From the NCBI GenBank assembly GCA_048595745.1, contig CP184361.1: 64,000 nt of DNA; one strand, given 5' to 3'. This DNA is from Aquipseudomonas alcaligenes_A (lineage in GTDB: Bacteria; Pseudomonadota; Gammaproteobacteria; Pseudomonadales; Pseudomonadaceae). How positions within the stretch are numbered: position 1 is the stretch's first letter; each line of letters opens with the position of its first letter. The notes beneath the pieces were generated by a model, which made no database searches, was not told where the DNA came from, and worked only from the letters and a program-made list of their open reading frames with translations. Shown here piece by piece: positions 1 to 7,883 of this stretch. Both the position numbers and the translations under genes were made by a program.

Positions 1-102
1 CCAGTTTGATGCCGACGGTGGTCAGTTTCAGACCGAGTACCGGGTAGGCCACGGCCAGCACCAGCAAGGCGCTGAAGAAGGCGGTCTTGAGGTTCTTGGT
101 AT

Positions 103-106
<4 letters not shown>
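1..106 (-). CDS. braE: Branched-chain amino-acid ABC transporter permease LivM/BraE, N-terminal fragment
   Basis: Only the first 35 or so codons are inside the window; the gene runs off the left edge. The reading starts MNTKNLKTAFFSALLVLAV, a hydrophobic first membrane segment as in LivM-type permeases. Its ATG overlaps the stop of the upstream livH/braD gene by four bases (ATGA), which is the usual translational coupling of the two permease genes. Identity rests on this position after livH and on the N-terminal pattern, so the call is probable rather than proven. Confidence 0.75.
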
Positions 107-1026
<920 letters not shown>

Positions 1027-1098
1027 TACCTAACTCCTCGGCGCGGTCCGTGAAGCGGCGCTTGTGACGCGACGGATGGCCGGAAAACTCGATAAAAC

Positions 1099-1126
1099 AA
1101 AGCCCACTGCTTGCGCAGTGGGCTTT
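1099..1126 (-). terminator. Hairpin between braC and braD (attenuating terminator)
   Basis: A 12-bp perfect stem (AAAGCCCACTGC / GCAGTGGGCTTT) with a 4-base loop sits 20 bases after the braC stop. On the minus strand it would partly stop transcription after braC, giving more binding protein than permease. This arrangement is common in liv/bra operons; the readthrough ratio is not visible from sequence. Confidence 0.7.
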
Positions 1127-1143
1127 GGGTTCAGGCGGGAAGC

Positions 1144-2265
1144 TTACTTGGCTTCGGTTTTGGTACCGTCCTGGTGCCACTCGTAGACCACGAAGCTGAA
1201 GTCCTTCAGGTCACCCTTCTCGTCGAAGCCGAGGGTGCCGGTCGGGGTCTCGAAGCTGTTGGCGCGCAGCGCGGCAGCGACTTTGTCGGTGTCGGTGCTG
1301 CCGGCCTTCTTCATGCCTTCAGCCATGACTTGTACGGCGGCGTAGGCCGGGAACACAAACGGGCCGCTCGGGTCCTGGTTCTTGGCCTTGAAGGCCTCGA
1401 CCAGTGCCTGGTTCTTCGGATCCTGGTCAAAGGACTTCGGCAGGGTGACCAGCAGGCCTTCGGAGGCCGGACCGGCGATGGCGGAGATTTCCTTGTTACC
1501 CACGCCTTCCGGACCCATGAACTTGGCCTTCAGGCCTTTCTCGGCGGACTGACGCAGCAGCAGGCCCAGCTCCGGGTGGTAGCCGCCGTAGTAGACGAAG
1601 TCGACGTTGGCTTGCTTGAGCTTGGAGATCAGCGAGGAGAAGTCCTTGTCGCCAGCGTTGATACCTTCGAACACAGCAACCTTGGTACCTTTGCCTTCCA
1701 GGGTCTGCTTGACCGCGGTGGCGATGCCTTCGCCGTACTGCTGCTTGTCGTGAACCACGGCAACAGTCTTCGGCTTGACCTTGTCAGCGATGAAGTTGCC
1801 GGCGGTCGGGCCCTGCAGGCTGTCCAGACCGATGGTACGGAATACCAGCTGGTAGCCGCGAGCGGTGATGTCCGGGCTGGTGGACGCTGCGGTAATCATC
1901 AGAATGCCTTCGTCTTCGTAAATGTCGGACGCCGGCTGAGTGGAGCTGGAGCAGAGGTGGCCCACGACGTACTTCACGTCGTCGTTGACGATCTTGTTGG
2001 CAACGGCCACGGCTTGCTTCGGATCGCAGGCGTCGTCGTACTTCACGCCTTCGAGCATCGCGCCGTTCACCCCGCCGGCCTTGTTGATCTGCTCGATGGC
2101 CATTTCGGCACCGATGAACTGCATTTCGCCGTACTGGGCAACGGCTCCGGTCACCGGACCGGCCAGAGCGATCTTGATGGTGTCAGCAGCCATCGAATAG
2201 CTGGCGGCGCCGGCCAGGGCCATAGCGGCAAACAGCTTGGTCACTTGCTTGGTAGCCTGTTTCAT
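1144..2265 (-). CDS. braC: Branched-chain amino-acid periplasmic binding protein LivJ/BraC
   Basis: This 373-aa secreted solute-binding protein captures Leu/Ile/Val (and often Ala/Thr) and delivers them to the BraDEFG permease. It begins with a clear Sec signal peptide (KQ..K, then a hydrophobic core) likely cut after Ala26 (SYSMA|ADTIKIA). The mature part has the type I periplasmic-binding fold pattern: IALAGPVTGAVAQYGEMQ at the start, then VGHLCSSST, VFRTIGLDS and YYGGYHPE. A GAGTGGAG ribosome-binding site lies 7-8 bases before the ATG. The leader just upstream of that is A-rich on the coding strand (minus strand, 2285-2300), near-matching Hfq/Crc sites; braC is, as I recall, a Crc target in P. 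putida. Confidence 0.95.
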   Translation of the reverse strand: MKQATKQVTKLFAAMALAGAASYSMAADTIKIALAGPVTGAVAQYGEMQFIGAEMAIEQINKAGGVNGAMLEGVKYDDACDPKQAVAVANKIVNDDVKYVVGHLCSSSTQPASDIYEDEGILMITAASTSPDITARGYQLVFRTIGLDSLQGPTAGNFIADKVKPKTVAVVHDKQQYGEGIATAVKQTLEGKGTKVAVFEGINAGDKDFSSLISKLKQANVDFVYYGGYHPELGLLLRQSAEKGLKAKFMGPEGVGNKEISAIAGPASEGLLVTLPKSFDQDPKNQALVEAFKAKNQDPSGPFVFPAYAAVQVMAEGMKKAGSTDTDKVAAALRANSFETPTGTLGFDEKGDLKDFSFVVYEWHQDGTKTEAK

Positions 2266-2580
2266 AGTGCTCCACTCTTATAGGTGTTGTTCGTTCTTGT
2301 AATCCATGCGGCCAAAGCTGCAGGACCGGTTCAGGATTCCCGGCCACGCTCCCCCGGCAACTGTACCGGCACAGTGTAGAACCCTGTTTCGCGGCTTGAA
2401 AAGCACGCATTTAGAAGCATGGTAGGGGGGTGTCGCTTAATTGAAATAAACGTACAGAATAACGGCGGGCTTTTTCAGTGACTGCTAGGTCCTTCTGCGG
2501 CGGGATATTCGAGGTTGGACTTGCCTGCGGAAAGGTCGGCGCTATGATGCGCGCCGTGTACTTTCTACCCAGAACGAGCC
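2266..2580. other. Divergent intergenic region between braC and the DUF2288 gene
   Basis: These 315 bases hold the promoters of two divergent genes. A plausible sigma70 promoter faces right (listed separately). For braC on the minus strand I see only weak candidates, such as TACACT about 100 bases upstream of the start. No hairpin, repeat or extra reading frame with a convincing start is visible. Confidence 0.6.
2521..2548 (+). promoter_or_regulatory. Candidate sigma70 promoter for the DUF2288 gene
   Basis: TTGCCT (2521-2526) and TATGAT (2543-2548) are 16 bases apart, ending about 33 bases before the ATG at 2581. Both boxes are close to consensus. Assignment is by eye. Confidence 0.55.
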
Positions 2581-2898
2581 ATGACTGAACCAGTAAGCAC
2601 CCTTTATGCCAAGCTTCTTGGCGAGACGGCCAGGATTTCCTGGGCTGAACTGCAGCCTTTCTTTGCCCGCGGCCAGTTACTCTGGGTCGCCGCCTCGCTG
2701 GACCTGGTGGAGGTCGCGCAGGCTGTGGCCGAGGACGATCGGGTAAAGGTTTCCACTTGGCTGCAAGCAGGGCAGGTGGCCAAGGTCGAGGAGACGCTGG
2801 CACAGGATTTTCTCGCGCGTGACCCGGAGTTGTGGGCCGTCGTGGTGTCACCCTGGGTGCTGATCCAGGAGCGCGGAGTGGGTGCGCAGTTGCACTGA
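2581..2898 (+). CDS. DUF2288 family conserved hypothetical protein
   Basis: A 105-aa soluble protein with no signal peptide or membrane segment. The sequence pattern (LLGETARISWAELQPFFARG near residue 13, VSTWLQAGQVAK mid-protein and VVVSPWVLIQERG at the end) fits the small DUF2288 family found in pseudomonads and cyanobacteria. Function is unknown. It starts at an ATG placed 33 bases after a good promoter, and is followed at 66 bases by the DUF5064 gene on the same strand. This pair next to braC matches my memory of PA1075-PA1076 in P. aeruginosa. Confidence 0.75.
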   Translation: MTEPVSTLYAKLLGETARISWAELQPFFARGQLLWVAASLDLVEVAQAVAEDDRVKVSTWLQAGQVAKVEETLAQDFLARDPELWAVVVSPWVLIQERGVGAQLH

Positions 2899-2964
2899 TT
2901 GAGGTCACTTATGCATCGCAATGCTGGTCTAGAATGAGCTATCCGACCAGCAAGGAGAGGCGTC

Positions 2965-3324
2965 ATGTTTGAACCGGGGCATCTACACCGAGCCAGTCTG
3001 CCTGGCCAGATCGATTATTCCGTGGATCTCTTCTACGAGGTGCGCCGAGACCCTCAGGAGGGGCAGATGGTGCACTTCCGCATGGAGGGACAGATCCTCG
3101 GTAGGGCGTTCAAGGACGAGTTCGAGTTGCATCGTGATACGGCGTTCAACTTTGCCAGCGTCGCGTCGCGAATGGCTGCCAAGCATGGCCTGCCAACCAA
3201 TCACTCGTTGATCATGCGTGGCCATGATGAGTTCGATCGGATGTTCAACGATATTCGCGAGAAGCTCGGTGCCAAGCCTGGTGAGGCGGTCGACTTCGAC
3301 CATCTGGAGAAGGATGGGCTCTGA
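2965..3324 (+). CDS. DUF5064 family conserved hypothetical protein (PA1076-like)
   Basis: A 119-aa soluble protein starting MFEPGHLHRASLPGQIDYS, preceded by a strong AAGGAGAGG ribosome-binding site. It looks like the Pseudomonas-restricted DUF5064 family, whose P. aeruginosa member PA1076 has, as I recall, an NMR structure but no assigned function. A TAGAAT box at 2930-2935 could be its -10 element, but no good -35 is seen, so it may be co-transcribed with the DUF2288 gene. A strong rho-independent terminator follows the stop codon. Confidence 0.7.
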   Translation: MFEPGHLHRASLPGQIDYSVDLFYEVRRDPQEGQMVHFRMEGQILGRAFKDEFELHRDTAFNFASVASRMAAKHGLPTNHSLIMRGHDEFDRMFNDIREKLGAKPGEAVDFDHLEKDGL

Positions 3325-3337
3325 GTCCATCAGTTAA

Positions 3338-3370
3338 ATAAGAAGCCCCGCAATGCGGGGCTTCTTATTT
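3338..3370 (+). terminator. Rho-independent terminator after the DUF5064 gene
   Basis: AATAAGAAGCCCCGC / GCGGGGCTTCTTATT forms a long perfect stem with a 3-base loop, followed by a T-rich stretch. It is symmetrical enough to work in both directions. Confidence 0.85.
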
Positions 3371-3421
3371 GTTCGCGGAGGCGAGAATCCGGTAGGAAAC
3401 GAAAAACGGGTTTTTCGAATT

Positions 3422-3717
3422 GGGCCTCGCGACCCAGGCTCGACTGCACCAGCGCGCCCCGAAGGGATGAGGCTGCAGGCCGAATAACCGGGGACGCAGT
3501 CCCTGGCGAGAGTCCGCAGGCAATAAAAAAGCCCCAGGTTTTCACCTGGGGCTTTTGAATTTGGCTCCGCGACCTGGACTCGACGGCGCCAGCCGAACGC
3601 GCGCAAGCGCGGCCCCGAAGGGGGGAGGCCGCAGGCCGAATAACCGGGGACGCAGTCCCTGGTGAGAGTCCGCAGGTAATAAAAAAGCCCCAAGTTTTCA
3701 CCTGGGGCTTTTGAATT
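3422..3717 (-). repeat. Decayed tandem repeats, each carrying a copy of the tRNA-Asn 3' end
   Basis: Downstream of tRNA-Asn (reading the minus strand) the region repeats with periods of about 156 and 140 bases. Each unit holds the last 22 bases of the tRNA including CCA, a GC-rich terminator hairpin, a short CGGGGAC-GCA-GTCCCTGG hairpin and a GCCGCAGGCC/CCCGAAGGGG segment. Copies of the tRNA tail are at 3562-3583 (identical over 22 bases to 3718-3739) and 3422-3443 (degenerate). Terminator copies are at 3681-3712 and 3524-3556. The layout resembles the rtT repeats after E. coli tyrT, which also carry the tRNA 3' end. No convincing gene is present; open frames here are by-products of the repeat. 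Confidence 0.8.
3681..3712 (-). terminator. Terminator of tRNA-Asn
   Basis: On the minus strand, six bases after the tRNA CCA end, AAAAGCCCCAGGT pairs with ACTTGGGGCTTTTTT (one A-C mismatch) around a GAAA loop. It has a strong T-run. A second, perfect copy lies at 3524-3556 in the repeat array. Confidence 0.8.
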
Positions 3718-3793
3718 TGGCTCCGCGACCTGGACTCGAACCAGGGACCCAATGATTAACAGTCATTTGCTCTACCGACTGAGCTATCGCGGA
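3718..3793 (-). tRNA. tRNA-Asn(GTT)
   Basis: 76 bases on the minus strand. The acceptor stem TCCGCGA pairs with TCGCGGA, the discriminator is G and CCA is encoded. The anticodon loop is CTGTTAA with anticodon GTT, and the T arm is CCTGG-TTCGAGT-CCAGG. Its promoter overlaps the terminator of the aminotransferase gene upstream, and its last 22 bases are repeated downstream. Confidence 0.97.
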
Positions 3794-3805
3794 ACAGCGG
3801 TGCGT

Positions 3806-3833
3806 ATCCTACTGATTAAAAAGGGGAAGTCAA
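3806..3833 (-). promoter_or_regulatory. Promoter of tRNA-Asn
   Basis: On the minus strand TTGACT (complement of 3828-3833) and TAGGAT (complement of 3806-3811) are 16 bases apart, with the -10 ending 12 bases before the tRNA 5' end. The -35 lies inside the 3' arm of the upstream gene's terminator hairpin. Confidence 0.65.
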
Positions 3834-3854
3834 CACTTTGAAAGCGACTTCCCC
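3815..3854 (-). terminator. Terminator of the aromatic aminotransferase gene
   Basis: On the minus strand GGGGAAGTC and GACTTCCCC form a 9-bp stem around a 14-base loop, followed by TTTTT. It begins nine bases after the stop codon at 3863. Confidence 0.75.
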
Positions 3855-3862
3855 GATTTGTT

Positions 3863-5059
3863 TCAGAGCACCTGGACGATGGCCCGGGTGACGGCGTCCA
3901 GATTGCTGCGGTTCAGCGCGGCGACACAGATGCGACCGGTACCGACGGCATAGATGCCGAAATCGGTCTTCAGGTGCTCGACCTGCTCGGCGGTCAGGCC
4001 CGAGTAGGAGAACATGCCGCGCTGGCGGGCAACGAAGCTGAAGTCACGCTTGGCGCCAAGGGCGGCCAGCTGCTCGACCATGGCCAGGCGCATGTCGCGG
4101 ATGCGCTCGCGCATCTCGCCCAGCTCCTGCTCCCACAGGGCGCGTAGCTCGGGGCTGTTGAGTACGCTGGCGACTACGGTGGCACCGTGGGTCGGCGGGT
4201 TGGAGTAGTTGGTGCGGATCACGCGCTTGGCCTGCGACAGCACGCGGCCGGCTTCGTCCTTGCTGGCGGTGACGATGGACAGCGCGCCGACACGCTCGCC
4301 ATACAGCGAGAAGGACTTGGAGAACGAGCTGGACACGAAGAACGGCAGGCCGGACTCGGCGAACAGGCGCACGGCGAAGGCGTCCTGATCGATGCCCTCG
4401 CCGAAGCCCTGGTAGGCGATGTCGAGGAAGGGCACGTGCTCGCGCTCGCGCAGCACTTCCAGCACGGCTTTCCAGTCGTCCAGGCTCAGGTCGACGCCGG
4501 TCGGGTTGTGGCAGCAGGCGTGCAGCACAACGATGGAGCGGGCCGGCAGGTTCTGCAGGTCTTCCAGCAGGCCTGCGCGGTTCACGCCGTGGGTCGCAGC
4601 GTCATAGTAACGGTAGTTCTGCACCGGAAAACCGGCGGACTCGAACAGCGCGCGGTGGTTTTCCCAGCTCGGGTCGCTGATGGCGACCACGGCGTTCGGC
4701 AGCAGGCGCTTGAGGAAGTCGGCGCCGGTTTTCAGCGCGCCGGTACCGCCGACGGCCTGGGTAGTGACCACACGGCCTTCGGCCAGCAGGGCGGAGTCCG
4801 CGCCGAACAGCAGCTTCTGCACGGCGCTGTCGTAGGCGGCGATGCCCTCGATCGGCAGGTAGCCGCGTGGCGCGTGGGCCTCGATGCGTGCTTTCTCGGC
4901 CTCGGCCACGGCGCGCAGTAGCGGAATTCGCCCCTCCTCGGTGAAGTAGACGCCCACGCCCAGATTGACCTTGTTCGGACGGGGGTCGGCGTTGAAGGCT
5001 TCATTCAGGCCCAGGATCGGGTCGCGCGGCGCCATTTCGACGGCGGAGAACAGACTCAT
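3863..5059 (-). CDS. Aromatic/aspartate aminotransferase (class I PLP)
   Basis: A 398-aa cytoplasmic PLP enzyme of the TyrB/AspC/PhhC type that exchanges amino groups between aromatic or dicarboxylic amino acids and 2-oxoglutarate. It starts MSLFSAVEMAPRDPILGLNE, the standard N-terminus of the family. Also seen are the HACCHNPTGVD motif, DIAYQGFG with the PLP-contacting Asp and Tyr, and SSSFSKSFSLYGERVG with the Schiff-base Lys. I use the ATG at 5059; an in-frame TTG at 5101 would add 14 residues absent from relatives. It is divergent from uvrB as in P. aeruginosa (PA3139/PA3138). tyrB, aspC and phhC cannot be told apart by eye. Confidence 0.92.
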   Translation of the reverse strand: MSLFSAVEMAPRDPILGLNEAFNADPRPNKVNLGVGVYFTEEGRIPLLRAVAEAEKARIEAHAPRGYLPIEGIAAYDSAVQKLLFGADSALLAEGRVVTTQAVGGTGALKTGADFLKRLLPNAVVAISDPSWENHRALFESAGFPVQNYRYYDAATHGVNRAGLLEDLQNLPARSIVVLHACCHNPTGVDLSLDDWKAVLEVLREREHVPFLDIAYQGFGEGIDQDAFAVRLFAESGLPFFVSSSFSKSFSLYGERVGALSIVTASKDEAGRVLSQAKRVIRTNYSNPPTHGATVVASVLNSPELRALWEQELGEMRERIRDMRLAMVEQLAALGAKRDFSFVARQRGMFSYSGLTAEQVEHLKTDFGIYAVGTGRICVAALNRSNLDAVTRAIVQVL

Positions 5060-5225
5060 GATTGCGGCGGTCTCGGAGAGGAGAAGGTTGGAATGCGGCA
5101 ACGCCCGCTAGGGGTTGCATAAAGGGGCCGCTATTATAGCCACCCCGGTTGTGCGCGGCGACAGCGCCAGCGCGCAATTCCAAGCTTTGACGCTCGCCGC
5201 GGCGGCGCGTCACAGAGGATCGATC

Positions 5226-7241
5226 ATGTCGCAGTTTCAGCTCGTCACCCGCTTCAAGCCCGCCGGCGATCAGCCCGAGGCGATCCGCCAGATGGTCGAG
5301 GGCCTGGAAGCCGGCTTGTCGCACCAGACCCTGTTGGGCGTGACCGGCTCGGGCAAGACCTTCAGCATTGCCAACGTGATCGCCCAGGTGCAGCGGCCGA
5401 CACTGGTGCTGGCGCCGAACAAGACCCTGGCGGCGCAGCTGTATGGCGAGTTCAAGAGCTTCTTCCCGAACAACTCGGTCGAGTATTTCGTCTCCTATTA
5501 CGACTACTACCAGCCGGAGGCCTACGTACCGGCCTCGGACACCTTCATCGAGAAGGACGCCTCGATCAACGACCACATCGAACAGATGCGTCTCTCGGCG
5601 ACCAAGGCGCTGATCGAGCGACCGGACGCCATCGTCGTCGCCACCGTCTCCTCCATCTACGGCCTGGGTAGCCCGGAGGAGTACCTGAAGATGGTTCTGC
5701 ACATCGACCGTGGCGACAAAATGGACCAGCGCGCGCTGCTGCGCCGCCTGGCCGAGCTGCAGTACACCCGTAACGACATGGATTTCGCCCGCGCCACCTT
5801 CCGCGTGCGCGGCGACGTGATCGATATCTTCCCGGCCGAATCGGACCTGGAGGCGATCCGTGTCGAGCTGTTCGACGACGAAGTGGAGAGCCTGGCGGCT
5901 TTCGATCCGCTGACTGGCGAGGTGATCCAGAAGCTGCCGCGCTTCACCTTCTACCCCAAGAGCCACTACGTGACCCCGCGCGAGACCCTGCTGGAGGCGG
6001 TGGAGCACATCAAGGTCGAGCTCAAGGAGCGCCTGGACTACCTGCGCACCAACAACAAGCTGGTGGAGGCGCAGCGCCTGGAGCAGCGCACCCGCTTCGA
6101 CCTGGAGATGATCCTCGAGCTGGGCTACTGCAACGGCATCGAGAACTACTCGCGCTACCTCTCCGGCCGCGCGCCGGGCGAGCCGCCGCCCACCCTGTAC
6201 GACTATCTGCCGGCCGAGTCGCTGCTGGTGATCGACGAATCCCACGTCACCGTTCCGCAGATCGGCGCCATGTACAAGGGCGACCGTTCGCGCAAGGAAA
6301 CCCTGGTCGAGTACGGCTTCCGCCTGCCTTCGGCGCTGGACAACCGACCGATGCGCTTCGAGGAGTGGGAGGCGGCCAGCCCGCAGACCATCTTCGTCTC
6401 CGCCACACCCGGCCCTTACGAGGCCGAGCACGCTGGGCGGGTGATCGAGCAGGTGGTGCGTCCCACTGGCCTGGTCGATCCCGAGATCGAGGTGCGCCCG
6501 GCGCGTACCCAGGTCGACGACCTGCTGTCGGAAATCCGCAAGCGCGTAGCGGTCGAGGAGCGGGTGCTGGTCACCACCCTGACCAAGCGCATGGCCGAGG
6601 ACCTCACCGACTACCTGGCCGACCACGACGTCAAGGTGCGCTACCTGCACTCGGACATCGATACGGTGGAGCGGGTGGAGATCATCCGCGACCTGCGTAC
6701 CGGCGCCTTCGACGTGCTGGTGGGCATCAACCTGCTGCGCGAGGGCCTGGATATGCCCGAGGTGTCGCTGGTGGCCATCCTTGATGCCGATAAGGAAGGC
6801 TTCCTGCGTAGCGAGCGCTCGCTGATCCAGACCATCGGCCGCGCCGCGCGCAACCTCAATGGCAAGGCCATCCTCTATGCCGACAACATGACCGGCTCGA
6901 TGGAGCGCGCCATCGGCGAGACCGAGCGGCGGCGCAACAAGCAGCTGGCCTTCAACGAGGCCAACGGCATCGTGCCCAAGGGGGTCAAGAAGGATATCCG
7001 CGACATCCTCGAAGGCGCCGTGGTGCCCGGTGCACGCAGCAACAAGCGCAAGGCAGCGGCCAAGGCGGCAGAGGAGAGCGCCCGCTACGAGGCCGAGCTG
7101 CGTTCACCAAGCGAGATCACCAAGCGCATCCGCCAGCTGGAAGAAAAGATGTACCAGTTGGCCCGCGACCTGGAGTTCGAGGCCGCCGCGCAGCTGCGCG
7201 ACGAGATCCAGAAGCTGCGCGACCGCCTGCTGCAGGTCTGA
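5226..7241 (+). CDS. uvrB: Excinuclease ABC subunit B
   Basis: This 671-aa damage-verification subunit of nucleotide excision repair is loaded onto lesions by UvrA2 and then recruits UvrC. The Walker A motif is GVTGSGKTFS near residue 39. The beta-hairpin region reads YYDYYQPEAYVPASDTFIEKD-like and inserts at the lesion. The DEAD-type motif is DESH, helicase motif VI reads QTIGRAARN, and a C-terminal UVR domain (KMYQLARDLEFEAAAQLRDE) binds UvrC. ATG 5226 gives MSQFQLVTRFKPAGDQPEAI, the family N-terminus; the open frame extends upstream but lacks homology. No clear LexA box is seen in the divergent promoter region. Confidence 0.98.
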   Translation: MSQFQLVTRFKPAGDQPEAIRQMVEGLEAGLSHQTLLGVTGSGKTFSIANVIAQVQRPTLVLAPNKTLAAQLYGEFKSFFPNNSVEYFVSYYDYYQPEAYVPASDTFIEKDASINDHIEQMRLSATKALIERPDAIVVATVSSIYGLGSPEEYLKMVLHIDRGDKMDQRALLRRLAELQYTRNDMDFARATFRVRGDVIDIFPAESDLEAIRVELFDDEVESLAAFDPLTGEVIQKLPRFTFYPKSHYVTPRETLLEAVEHIKVELKERLDYLRTNNKLVEAQRLEQRTRFDLEMILELGYCNGIENYSRYLSGRAPGEPPPTLYDYLPAESLLVIDESHVTVPQIGAMYKGDRSRKETLVEYGFRLPSALDNRPMRFEEWEAASPQTIFVSATPGPYEAEHAGRVIEQVVRPTGLVDPEIEVRPARTQVDDLLSEIRKRVAVEERVLVTTLTKRMAEDLTDYLADHDVKVRYLHSDIDTVERVEIIRDLRTGAFDVLVGINLLREGLDMPEVSLVAILDADKEGFLRSERSLIQTIGRAARNLNGKAILYADNMTGSMERAIGETERRRNKQLAFNEANGIVPKGVKKDIRDILEGAVVPGARSNKRKAAAKAAEESARYEAELRSPSEITKRIRQLEEKMYQLARDLEFEAAAQLRDEIQKLRDRLLQV

Positions 7242-7247
7242 TTCACC

Positions 7248-7301
7248 TCTGTGGGAGCGACCTTGGTCGCGATCGGATTGCCGCCCAGCCGCTCCCACAG
7301 G
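7248..7301. repeat. Pseudomonas REP element, left of the RAYT gene
   Basis: CTGTGGGAGCGACCTTGGTCGC is the common Pseudomonas REP head, and an inverted GCTCCCACAG tail closes an imperfect palindrome. It lies between uvrB and the RAYT gene, which begins 33 bases further on. Confidence 0.85.
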
Positions 7302-7333
7302 GTTGCTTATAATTCTTGAAGAGGAGGACAAGG

Positions 7334-7798
7334 ATGCCCGTCGCTCGCAAGCCCGCCAGCCATCGCCTGCGCCTCGGCCGTTACTCCGAGCTAGGGCGCA
7401 TTTATCTGCTGACCACCAATACCCACGGGCGACACCCGTTATTTGCCGATCTTCATCTGGGCAGGCTGGTCGTTCGGGAAATGCGAGAAGTGCAAGAGCG
7501 GGGCATGGCCGAAACCCTGGCCTGGGTGTTGATGCCGGATCATCTGCATTGGCTCGTGCAATTACAGGATTTGGGGCTGAGTGAGTTGATGCGCAGGATG
7601 AAGTCGCGCAGCTCTTATGCAATCAAGCGAGCGACTGAACTGGAAGGGCAGGTCTGGTAGTCTGGCTATCACGATCGTGCCTTGCGGCGAGATGAGGATC
7701 TGCTGTCTGTCGCACGTTATGTAGTGGCGAATCCATTGCGGGCTGGCTTGGTGAATAGGCTGGGTGACTATCCGCACTGGGATGCAGTTTGGGTCTGA
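7334..7798 (+). pseudogene. REP-associated tyrosine transposase (RAYT), interrupted by an in-frame TAG
   Basis: The frame begins at ATG 7334 after a GAGGAGG ribosome-binding site and encodes an IS200/IS605-like Y1 transposase. The metal-binding HxH motif is in LMPDHLHWLVQ and a candidate nucleophilic Tyr in RSSYAIKRATE. After GQVW the frame meets TAG at 7658-7660, then continues in frame as SGYHDRALRRDEDL, YVVANPLRAGLV and DYPHWDAVW to TGA at 7796. Relatives have Gln at this position (W-Q-x-GY-DR), so a single CAG-to-TAG change explains the break. REPs flank it on both sides. It is probably a recently inactivated 154-codon gene; readthrough or sequencing error is possible. Confidence 0.85.
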
Positions 7799-7804
7799 GG
7801 ACTT

Positions 7805-7873
7805 CCTGTGGGAGCGACCTTGGTCGCGACAAGGCTGCTGCAAGGGCATCGCGGCCAAGGCCGCTCCCACAGG
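7805..7873. repeat. Pseudomonas REP pair, right of the RAYT gene
   Basis: CCTGTGGGAGCGACCTTGGTCGC and an inverted GCGGCCAAGGCCGCTCCCACAGG face each other across a short spacer, as in a REPIN. The head matches the left REP, so the two bracket the RAYT gene. Confidence 0.88.
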
Positions 7874-7883
7874 CGTATGGAGC

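Noticed and set aside
1111..2283. A 390-codon open frame antisense to braC
   Set aside because: Shadow frame of a well-supported signal-peptide-bearing binding protein.
3330..3752. Open frames of 119-140 codons with internal repeats across the tRNA-Asn repeat array
   Set aside because: They arise from the DNA repeat and run through the tRNA tail and terminators; no ribosome-binding site. The analogous E. coli repeats do encode a small basic protein, so this is noted but not called.
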